64,000 nt of DNA from Notospermus geniculatus (lineage: Eukaryota; Nemertea; Pilidiophora; Heteronemertea; Lineidae). Shown here one piece after another: positions 1-10,500 of this stretch (its first letter is position 1; each line of letters begins with the position of its first letter). The stretch covers positions 778,871 to 842,870 of the forward strand of contig NMRB01000044.1 in NCBI GenBank assembly GCA_002633025.1, written 5' to 3'. A program made the position numbers and the translations under genes. The notes below the pieces were generated by a model. The model was not told the origin of the DNA. It was given only the letters and a program-made list of their open reading frames with translations, and did no database searches.

Positions 1-1780
1 AAGGTACGATAGGGTCAGCGGAGGCACGTTTAGGACGAAATGGAATTAGCCATTAGCCTAGAATCCAATCAAAAGGTATGGCCCTCTTTACCGGACACCT
101 ATGAGCCAAATCATCGAGATTCCTAGCATGTATTCGATTGCTTTCTTTTCCGAAGATTATAACACATGTAATAGGGTATGTGATACGAATCTTGTCTCGG
201 AAGTGGTGTCTGCTTAAGTGCTGGAATGCCAAAAAGCCGAGACCCGGTTCTTTTCTCCTGGTTGATAATCTAAGATTTTTCACGTTGGCGACGTGAAAAA
301 AATACCAAACAACATAACGCCCACTAGAGATGTTTAACTTCAGATACATGTATGCATTGATTCGAATGGTCCTTTTTAGTCCACGAATTGAGGAATTTTG
401 TCCACTGCCCTCACTGAACTTGTGTGACTAACATTTGCACATTCATCAATCTTCGTATATCTTGGTAAGTCATCCATTGACTCCAAAACCGCCTATCTCC
501 AACACCGATTCCACCTTTACGGTAACAAATATCCAATCCATTGATCGTGCATGACTTTGGACCTTGGCTTATTATTCAAACCAATTCTTTTTCGCCACGC
601 CATTACCAATTCAAAGTTGTTTCACCCGTAGACGAACAAATCATCGTCTAGGCGTTTGGGATGAAAAATCGATCTCACACGCATCCACATCGGAGCCGGT
701 AATTTGTGAAAGCTACAGGTCGGGAAGATCCGAGTTCGCATCAGTTGGCATGAGGATAGATTGGGCTGTTATCAGCCGGGAGGAGGATACCCGCTGGGGG
801 CCTTCATGCCGGTGGTGCTGTCACTAGTAAACCTATAGTAGCCACGAGGGGCCCTATTTCAGGTTTCGGTGGCCGCTAAACTGATCTAGAGATTGAGAAC
901 CATTCATCACTGTTCCCTTCGTATCAATACGAGAATTAATACACTACGGTCACGCTCGGTAGGGCACGGTTCCCGAGTTACGAAATTTCAAAACATAAAC
1001 ATTATCATTGTACATATACATATTCGATGTGTCACTTCAATTTGTTATATGAATTTCACAAGGGACTGTGATTTTGTGACGCAAAAACATCACGTGACTA
1101 GTATAGTAAGTAGACCTGGTGGCCGTCGATAGTAGCTCAATATGTTCTGAACGTCTAAAGGGCCACCTACATTGTGCAAATGTCGAACTTTCGGTCAGTT
1201 AGTCTGACACGTCGTGGGTGGAAAAAATGTTTCTTATTTCGCTCGAACTATTCGCCCATACAGCCATTTAAATCCGCTGTTGGCCTTTGATCATGCATAT
1301 GCGTCTGTATTTTGATACTGTTAATTGATACTGAATCAGCCACTCACACACTCAGGTGTTTGAGATACTGGCATTTCAGTTCAGCAGACAGACGTTGGCG
1401 TAAAAAAATATTCAGGAATTACACGGTGCCATCACATAAAACCGACCTGTGGCGCTGCCAAGTAGACCAGTAACTGAACAAATGTGATTTATGCTAAAAC
1501 TTGCCAAAGCCAGTCCTAATGTGGAGGGGATAGACTGAAAGCACGAGAAGTGACAGACTGAATTTTTCTCCCGCATTTAATGTGGTTCCAACTGGATGCG
1601 AATGTCCAAACGAATTTGTGACCTCGGATAGCTACTTCAAATGGACCAGGGTGAAGTCCTAAAGGCTGGGTGAGGAAAAGGAACGGACAAACCTTGCCTA
1701 GGCCTAATATTCACCGCATTCAAAAAACGACATTCAATACTCGGATCACTACATTGAGCACTGGATTTGTCACCCCCATT
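1..1780. other. Non-coding stretch, no gene recognised
   Basis: Only short open frames with no recognisable family, splice context or repeat-like conservation are present. I see no RNA gene. It lies beyond the 3-prime end of PCM1 and is treated as intergenic. Confidence 0.5.
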
Positions 1781-1787
1781 TGTAGAC

Positions 1788-1852
1788 TGACCAATCAGAA
1801 GCAAGCATCCGGCTGCTCGCACCCGCGGGTGCTTGCTTCAGTGATTGGTCAA
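1788..1852. repeat. Imperfect hairpin with inverted CCAAT ends
   Basis: The left arm GACCAATCAGAAGCAAGCA is mirrored by TGCTTGCTTCAGTGATTGGTC, with a GC-rich centre (CACCCGCGGGTG). Each end carries a CCAAT or ATTGG pentamer. It could be a small fold-back element or a promoter-like palindrome; no adjacent gene supports promoter function. Confidence 0.5.
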
Positions 1853-2038
1853 GTGAACAGATGGGGCGAAGCGTCAAAGTCGAACGCAGCACTCTTTTCG
1901 AATGAAAAAACGCAGTGATAGTGCGAGATAGTTTTAAAAAATATGAATTTGATACTTCTGGAATCCGAGTATTTTATGCAGAAGGGGGCTAACGGGCCGT
2001 TTGACATTGTCGAAATTGCTGTTATTGGTTTCACAGTA

Positions 2039-2184
2039 GGGAGGTTTAGAAATCAAACGATAAACGTAAACTTTACGACAACGTTATTTTTCATACCTCA
2101 CATTCACCCGACTTTTAATTGCATTTTCGGTACAAAAATAATGTTGTTATCGTTCACGTTTATCGTTTGATTTCTAAACCTCCC
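2039..2184. mobile_element. 146-bp MITE with terminal inverted repeats and TA flanks
   Basis: The ends are inverted copies about 29 bp long. The left end begins GGGAGGTTTAGAAATCAAAC and the right end ends GTTTGATTTCTAAACCTCCC. A TA dinucleotide lies immediately outside each end (2037-2038 and 2185-2186), as expected for Tc1/mariner-type insertion. There is no coding capacity, so it would be a non-autonomous element. Confidence 0.8.
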
Positions 2185-2361
2185 TAGTAACTGCGCTATA
2201 TTTAGCCAAAGAATGGGCAGTTAGGACTAATAACGTTTATACTATGGTCTCGTACATGTATTTTGGTCCCCGTAATATCGTTTTCATATCGATCACTTCT
2301 AATGAACTGAAATATTCAGAAATCCAAGATACAGAATAGCACAAAATTGACACACAAAATG

Positions 2362-2562
2362 ATAATAAGCAAGAAGTCAATCTCCAGAATTCACGAATTT
2401 TCGACCCCAACCGGGGTCTTTTTCAAGTGGAACTTTACAATCTGAAACTCTAGAAAAGACTCAGTCTTTTCTAGAGTTTCAGATTGTAAAGTTCCACTTG
2501 AAAAAGACCCCGGTTGGGGTCGAAAATTCGTGAATTCTGGAGATTGACTTCTTGCTTATTAT
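2362..2562. repeat. 201-bp near-perfect palindrome (100-bp arms, 1-bp centre)
   Basis: The arms 2362-2461 and 2463-2562 are reverse complements around the single base at 2462. Blocks checked base by base match exactly, including 2371-2390 against 2534-2553. The DNA could extrude as a cruciform and any transcript would fold into a long hairpin. It looks like a young fold-back insertion; no target duplication is obvious. Confidence 0.9.
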
Positions 2563-3023
2563 TATGAAATATTCAGAAACATACGAAATTCACAGATTAT
2601 GAACTTCTTCTGAAAAACGTAGACATTTAGGCCTAGCAATGTTAAGTAATTTCTTTTAGAGTTATGCTCGGAAACATATCTATCTACACATGTAGACTGG
2701 CCAATTATGCATCAGGGATTCATGTTGTACTGTCTCGTGTGCACCATTTCACTCTATATTGCGTAGTCGTGCGTCTATAACTTGTTGTCGTACTTCTAGG
2801 TATAGATTTTCCTATTATTTTATTACTGTGAACCGTGTTCACTCTACAAAGGGGGGGGGGGTCGCTTCAGACCCACACCTCTCATTATTCTAGTAATCGT
2901 CAGCCGATACAGCGGGGATCACGAGAGGCAATAGTTAACGGGCTTCAGGAGCTTATGTGCCACATTGTATCAGTGTGTCAGCGAAGTAGGCCTACACGTC
3001 TGTGAAAACCAATTGCGATTTCA

Positions 3024-3060
3024 GACGCATCTTGGAGGAATAATTCCTCCAAGGACGCAT
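3024..3060. repeat. 23-bp palindrome between two GACGCAT direct repeats
   Basis: Positions 3031-3053 form a perfect palindrome (CTTGGAGGAAT, A, ATTCCTCCAAG). It is flanked by GACGCAT at 3024-3030 and again at 3054-3060, which resembles a target-site duplication. The half-palindrome AATTCCTCCAAG recurs at about 4818, 54691 and 56194. Confidence 0.6.
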
Positions 3061-6000
3061 CTAGGCCGACTTTTGTCTCGTACGCTTCGTTTTAATTTGG
3101 TCATGTACGAAATTAGACATTCAATTGCTTTTGAAATGTGTCGTCACATTCACAATGCTCAATCTTTCTGATATTGTTATAAATGTAAATGTACAGAACA
3201 TTTTCTAATGTTGTAACAATTTTCTTTCGCCGAGACACAAAATCGCTCACTTCCAGATACATGTAGTTTTGTGTGGGCAACACACGGTCTCAATGAGATG
3301 CTAGTATATCAGCCTGGTTGTTTTTGTTGTCAAATATTTAAGAAATTTAAGTAAAGAAAGTCAGTGTACATGTGCGACTGCGTGTGTGTGTGATAGCTGT
3401 GGGGAATGATGTGTGTGCTGATGTTAGCTGCGGTTGACCACGGGTTGGACAAACTGTACAACAACGAAAATTGAGCCAAAGAACCAACATGTCCGACATG
3501 AACTTCACCCATGCTTCCGCTGCACACAAGACCCACTGAAGGTGCCAAGTAAAGAAGATGACTGGAATGCTCCGTTTGCATGGTGTTGGTGTGACGTGAT
3601 GGACGGCATGTTTGCAGTACGCAGCAATGTCAACATGGTCGAAAGGTGCAAGTGAATGAATGGCTGCCCGAAGAATATGTAAATGTACTATCTGCAATGT
3701 ATGAAATCTTGCAGAATGTGGAGCTTCATCAAGACCAAGGATCAAACGGCAGATGTGTTTTGTATGAGATGATCGAGTGGAAGTCTTGTGTCTGGTGTGC
3801 AGTTTGTTATGTCACAACGACAGCATTACGTCTGCCCGTCAAATACCAGAGCTGATGAAGTTGCCAACTGATATGTACTCCCATGGGTGTCTCAAGTTCA
3901 ATATTCATATCCAAGCCCTATACAAAGGGAGGGAGGATAACTAAAATTCTTGTAATTTTAAACAGATTGAACCAGTGTTTCTGCCAAAATATCTTGTAAA
4001 CAGATTCCAGTGTTTCCGCCAGAGGGTACCAAGGGTACGATGCTAGTGCCCTCAAAGGAACAGAAAAACAAAAGGACATTTTCTTTTCATGGGTTTTTTG
4101 TTGATTTTGAAGAAATTAGTATCCTCAAAAAAATTTCTGGCAGAGAGACCCTGGAACAACTTCTGGTTTGCCGTTAAGCATGTTTGTCCAATAAGGGAGG
4201 ACCATTAAACTTAAGCAATGCATGCTTAGGGTGAAGTTGGATTTAACATGCACCTACTTAACGAGTGCCAAGTCTTCAAGCCACATTCAACCAAGTCCTG
4301 ATCATACATGTGGTATGAGAGTAAATTTCAACGATATATTGGCCTTCCTAGGCTAGACACATACGACAAGCAAGCAAAAGAATGCACCAGTAATGGATGA
4401 AGACTTTCTGATTGTCTAGTTCCAAATTAATGGTAGGCTGCTTGCAACTTTTTAGCTGACAAGTGCATACTGATTACGGTAATAAGACTTTTTTGAAATA
4501 AATAAGGTATTTCAACATTATTCTCGTTATCGTAATTTTATCCCATTCTTCACATTGCCCACCCAAATGCACGAACGGACATGACAGAGGACATTCAAAT
4601 GCTTCCGAAGTAACAGATTGAAAGACCTCTGTGGCTGGTTATTCGCCGATTAACACCAAATCAAAATATTCACATGCAATCAAACGACACAAACTGACAC
4701 AAATACATGCAGTTCGTAAGAACACCGAATCTGCGAACCGGAGGAGGTGGACAACTGCACCGAATCGGAGGTTGTGTCGATTTGTTCTGAACTTGGACGA
4801 ATTACATTGAAATATAATTCCTCCAAGTTCCGAATTTCAAATAATCGGGTCTGATTCGGCATTCTTACCAACACCAAATACATGTACTTACATTCAGGTT
4901 TGTCAATGAAACAATGGTGCAGCGACTGCAACAGCGAGTGCAGTGCAACTCTCGGATCTGCACTCGGTGTTGTAGTGAAGAATTGATTGGTGACTGTTTT
5001 TCAAGTTCATTCCCTCGTGGGCTGAAACATCTCCAGTGCAAGTTCACTTAAACTGCAACATCTCTACAGAGTACGACTTGAGCGTTAATCTTCAGAATAC
5101 ATGTATCAAGCCAACCTGAAAGCAGAGAACAAGGGAAAGGCCACGACACATACACGTGCATGTAATGCTTTGACCAGCAATATGGACAATCACGCAGTGA
5201 CAGACAATCATGCACTGAGGACCATCATGCACTGACGGACAATATGTAGGCCTACATGTAGCAACCAACAGATGTCGGTCCGTTACTTTCCAACTGGCCC
5301 ACAAAATATGACAACTACACAAGCGGTGCTGACATTTGGAAACTCATCATGCAAATTAACAACTGTCATTTACAGTAAAATGAAAAGCCAACAAACTTTA
5401 CAGCAACAAAAAAGATCCTTCTACAAATCCAAGAAGCCATTTCTATCCCGTGTTCTCAAACAGGTCAGAGTTTTTTAAAGTGTTATTTGGTTGATACTAG
5501 TAGACATTTGATACAAAAGTCAATTTCAACATAATGTTGTTTTAATACCCTTGAAACGATAATTTTACAGCAGTGTCATTTTCAAAGTGAAACTACATAC
5601 AACTTTTAGTCTTTTAACATGACTATATAAATGCTGTTCATAAAACTAAAACAGACTTATAACACAGGTACAATCTACTTCCAACACGTTTGATCGTTCA
5701 AGTCAAAGACAATTCAATATACATGTACATCAGTAGTGTACATCCCAGGTAACTCACCCAGTCCCGGTGTCATCAGAAAAGATTAAGTGCTCTTCTGACC
5801 TTGGCATCCTGAGCTAATCAGTGGTTCTTAATGCTAGCTCCTCCGTCACTGCAAACAAGCTTTGGCGACGAAGAGACCGAGGGCTAAGAACCGCCGATAT
5901 CCTCTGGATGGGCCATGGGCATGTTGGGGAAGGAACAAGTTTTACAGTTCATGTAAACGCTGAAGCTACCTGGAACTGAGCGAGTCAACCACGGAAAACT

Positions 6001-6505
6001 TCACTCCTCTAGGCCTATTATAATAAGTGCCATTTCAAATGGACATTTCTAAACTAGGAATGAAATACACTTTCACAAAAGCAACCACTCAAACATCTTA
6101 GTATTCAAAATAGACCATATTTGTGCATCCAGTCATGTGGCCCACCACTGACACATCGTGTTCTACCAAGTGGAGAATGTACATGAATGTGTGTGATATA
6201 TAAATGCAGTGAAAGGACAGCACGCTTAATCTCAGAAAAAATGTTGTGTTATCACAGATGAACTTCCTAACTGTGGATAGACAGAAGACATCAAATTCAA
6301 TACGATTATGGTTCTAGTACTGTGAGCCTACAGAGGAAAGTCTCACTAGGTATTCACCATGGATTAGTGATGACTACGTACAGGAATAACCCCATGCATG
6401 CATCATGCATTTATCTTATTGTTCTTGTACATAATCTGTCATTCGCATGGCGGATACCAACTAAGCACGATTATACCTGTTTTAAGGAATCAGCAAGGCC
6501 AGCTG
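3061..6505. other. Intergenic sequence, no gene recognised
   Basis: Open frames at 3330-3855 and 4680-5320 have no recognisable domain, and opposite strands are open equally often. An imperfect hairpin is seen around 5832-5892, with arms beginning GGTTCTTA. A minus-strand ATTAAA near 5541-5546 could be a PCM1 polyadenylation signal, but the transcript end is not defined by sequence alone. Confidence 0.4.
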
Positions 6506-6534
6506 ATTTTGGTGAAGTTTATCAACAACATTCT

Positions 6535-6703
6535 ATTCATCGTATCCATGACGTAACTCCGACAGTGTCCGCCATTGCTGACGTCGCAAGGGTGGTGGGC
6601 AAATTTCATGGCTTTGCTGAAGAAGCTGGTGGGCAAAAAGACGCAACGTCACAACGTCACCGTGGTCACGTAGGCCTGGGCCGACGTCATGGATACGATG
6701 AAT
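6535..6703. mobile_element. Fold-back element with 20-bp inverted ends
   Basis: ATTCATCGTATCCATGACGT at 6535-6554 is repeated in inverse orientation at 6684-6703, and further imperfect pairing continues inward through TGACGT-rich sequence. No protein is encoded. The element lies just beyond the PCM1 stop codon, probably in its 3-prime UTR or flank. Confidence 0.7.
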
Positions 6704-7551
6704 ACGTTCAATGACAATATATCCAATTTCTGCAGACTCTCTTTCAACTGCTTTTTCAGGAGATAATCCCAGAAGGGTTACCAGTAAGTATGTTAAGTAC
6801 ATAAAGGAAGATCTCATTTACTGTCACTTTTGAGAATTCAGTATCTTCGATCAAGTTAATTTTTTCCAGTGCTTCACTGTTGAAACATTACCGTGTAGTT
6901 GAACGCAACACTGCAGTACCAGTAAATAACTGAAGCATTAGCACATCTCAATTTAAAAGGAAGATTTTGATTAACACAAGAATACTTCAATGTTTCCATA
7001 AAATCTACATGTATATGTGGCATTTGTTTATAGTTACTCTTGAGAGACCTACCTACCACAGCGAGTCATCTATGTTCTCGGTAAATAACAGATTATTTTT
7101 GCACACAAGATAATGAGCGAAATGGACAATCTGAACTAATGTATACAAGCTGAAATGGAATGAATAGAGCAACACAGGGATCATCATCATCGTATATACA
7201 CTTTCAACCTATTGAACACTTTGGCACACACGCCGAATCAATACCAATACAGACAATATACCCATGGAATACCACTGTTATGAAATCTTGGGAGACATGA
7301 ATCAACTCACTCTCTGTAGTCAACCTTGTCATCCACGGAATTCCATCACAAAAATATTCTGAGGCAGTAAAAGATATGGAAAACAGTTTTAAAGTGATTT
7401 ATGTTCAAAATCGTCAATACAATAAGCGCATCTCAGGGAACCTACAGTGACCACAGAATGTCTTGAAAATCCCGAACGACATTCTTATGATCAATACCTA
7501 TGAGAAGAAACCCCTGCAACAACCATCACCGGTACCAGTAGATGGGGGCGT

Positions 7552-10500
7552 TCAGACCTCACTCGAGTTGGAGGGTGGCTCTGGTTCTTTCAGCTGGAGG
7601 GGGTCACCAGCAAGTTCACTGTTATTGATGGTGAGGGCAGCAGCAGCAGCTGTGATGGCCTCATTCTCTTCCTGCATCATCTTCTCTACCGCAGCCTGCA
7701 AAAATTCAAGGAAAAAATTTCCTGAGCTGAAGAATTGTTCCTTGAACATAATCTGATTTGTGACTGATGGAGATTTATTCAGAAACGAAGAGGATTATGT
7801 TTCTGAAATGAAATCTTATAGTCCAAGAGCCAGGGGCCATTTATTTACCGGAAATGACCAGTTGTCTGATGGGTATTTCTGGAAAGGGCCTACCTTGGGA
7901 CATTCGAAAATGGGGTGCTGGAAGTTGGGCAGTGGTGGGTGTGGATTTTTTAACCCTTTTTGGTCGAAAACTGGGGTTTTGCATTTCTCGAAAATATTGG
8001 GGTAGAGGAAATTGAAATGATTGTAGCTCCGCTAATGTTTGGTCTATGATAAAGAACTATACACCAAAATGTTCCTCTTGATCCATAGATTTATTTGATG
8101 TATAATAAGTGCAATTATTCTGCCGAGAGTGGTGACCAGAGGTCAAAAGGTCAAGGACTCCGCCCAAAAACTGGGATTTGGGCTTGAGCAACATTTCTAC
8201 CAATTCGAACACCAAAATCAGTCGAAAATCAATCAGATACACATGGAATGTAGGGACCAGATATCTAGGCAGTTTTTAAAACCAATTTGGTGTCCATCAC
8301 ACCGATACTCTATGTATAATTAGGTCTTGTATGAGGCCCTTCTTTTGAGATTCACCGATTAGACCAACAAAACCAGACCAAATTTGAGGTGAACCTAGAC
8401 AAAATTGCAATAGAAGGTTTCTTTGCTTCAGACAGTTTATTGGGTGGTACTAATCACCATATAAAAAGTCCCAACTTTTCCGGGCCCGGGAAAGTGGTTA
8501 ATTTGCATAAATTCAATATGGCCGCCACCCAATACTTCAATGTACAGGAAAATTCCTAACGGTTGATTTTAGACCCTATAAATGTATTATAGGCAGATAG
8601 GAATATGGTGTCAAAGTACAAAATAAGCCCATTGCTTGTTGGATATGACGTCAACATGACATAGTATGACGTCATTTTAAAGTCAATGCCCATAAATCTT
8701 GCATTTAACTCAAAAATCAAGAGAGTCGTGTAGGTACTGGATGGGCGAAATGTTATAATGCAAATGTGGAACACCCCAGGAGAGTAGCAGCACTTCAATA
8801 TCCAATTGCATGACGTAGGAATGACGTAATTCTACAATCCAATCTAACTTCTTATGCATAATCTTAGTGATATGTTGCTATAAAAACTTCAAAAGTTTGA
8901 ACTTTTGAACAAAACAAATTATGAAGATGACATAACATCGCAGAGAGAACCTCATTTGACTGAGTGGTGAAGCTCTTGTCTTGGATTGTCTTGCCTCCTG
9001 CGACGTAGCACTACGTCGTGAGTTATTCTTCAAAATTGGTATAGTCTGGTATTGCTCAAAACAAGAAATGTCAAACATAGGCTGACCTTGCAAAAATGAC
9101 AGTACATTGAGAGCCTGCAAACATTGTTGAGGAGAGCATGTTGATAAAGCAACCCAAAATTTCATCATCAATATAAAACTGAGAAATCTGGTGTTTCTAA
9201 CTCCCCAGTGGAGGAATTTTGACACAGTCCTCGACATTCACCACAGGCACTTGAACATTCCAGTCCGTATTTCCTACAACTACACCTTTTGGGCCCGCAT
9301 GCACCAACCTCAGATTAACCCCAAATCGGCTTACATCCAACTTAAGCTCGAGCTTAAATTTTGCACCAATCATAGCTGATCCAGAAGTCGGGCTTACGAT
9401 CTTGAACAGTTTAAACCATCCATGGGGTCGGTTTAAGTTATAGATTAAGGCTGTTCCGCTCATCTGACAGTGAACTTACTCCGAGGTGGAAACATGGAGT
9501 TTCTTGACTAGATCGAAGAGCGTGAGGAAATGGACAAGGTGGATTGTCCAGGACGGGTTGTTGTGGAGAAATTAAACAAAACGGTACAGGTTTACCAAGG
9601 ACAATGCTTTGTGGATTCTGGTCTAAACTGAACATGAGACTGCTTCGTCACTTATCCAGTCTCAGCAATCAACAGATTGTGGCAGGCTTCACTGCCATTG
9701 CAAGATATCGTGTGTGTGTATCGCAGACAAAAGCCTGCATCATAAAACCATGCAATCAGCACTGGAAGACCTCAGACTTCAGGCTTAAGTTACACCTCAG
9801 CTAATCTAAAGCGAAACTGTAGTTAAAATGTGTTGCGGAAGAAGTTGGGATTAGCCGAACAGGAGCTTAGGTTATGGATCACTTAAGCCGTAGCTTAAAC
9901 CAAAATTCGGATCAGTTTTGCATACGGGCCTCGGTGTCACAATCCCCCTTACATTGACATCCGACCGTTTTCAACAATGCCTCTGGTGCAGGTTAAGGGT
10001 CGTAGGGTTCTAGGCTGTAGCTCACCCCCACGTAGCAGCCACCCCCATTCCTAAGTACATGTAAAGGTCCCTGTCCTTCCCCATCCAAGATTGAATCTGC
10101 AAATATACATGATATATGCATGATATTTTGCGGCATACTTTGTGGGAGGCAGGCTCTGAACTTCCACACTAGTGAGCCGTTTGGCCACGTTGGCATATTA
10201 ACGCAGTTGCGAAAAAACCTAGCAAGCAGGTCAGTGGTGTCCTTCCATTTGTTCATGCAATATGTGGATGTGACACCACATCACGCCTTTATGGCATTGG
10301 AAAGGGAGTCGCTTTAAAGAAAGCATTCAAGGACGAGGTTTTCATAGAGCAGGCAAAGTTCTTCTGTTTGCCTGATAGAACGACTGAGGGAATTTGGATT
10401 GCTGGAGATATGGCGCGTGTTTCTCTGTACTGTGCTCTGAGTACGGTGGCAAAGCTAATGAAGAATTGGACAACCAAAGGAAAACGATGCTCTCCTCGAT

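Noticed and set aside
3347-3745. 132-codon minus-strand open frame, with plus-strand frames open over the same DNA
   Set aside because: No recognisable domain, Cys/His-rich low-quality composition, open on both strands, no splice context or neighbouring exon.
5749-5900. Possible small structured RNA near the hairpin GGTTCTTA...TAAGAACC
   Set aside because: No match to any snRNA, tRNA or rRNA consensus that I can recognise; B-box-like GGTTCGANNCC is absent.
8556-8798. 80-codon frame repeated at 10795-11037 in the opposite arm
   Set aside because: It is the same sequence seen twice because of the inverted arms; amino-acid-changing differences and no known motif argue against coding.
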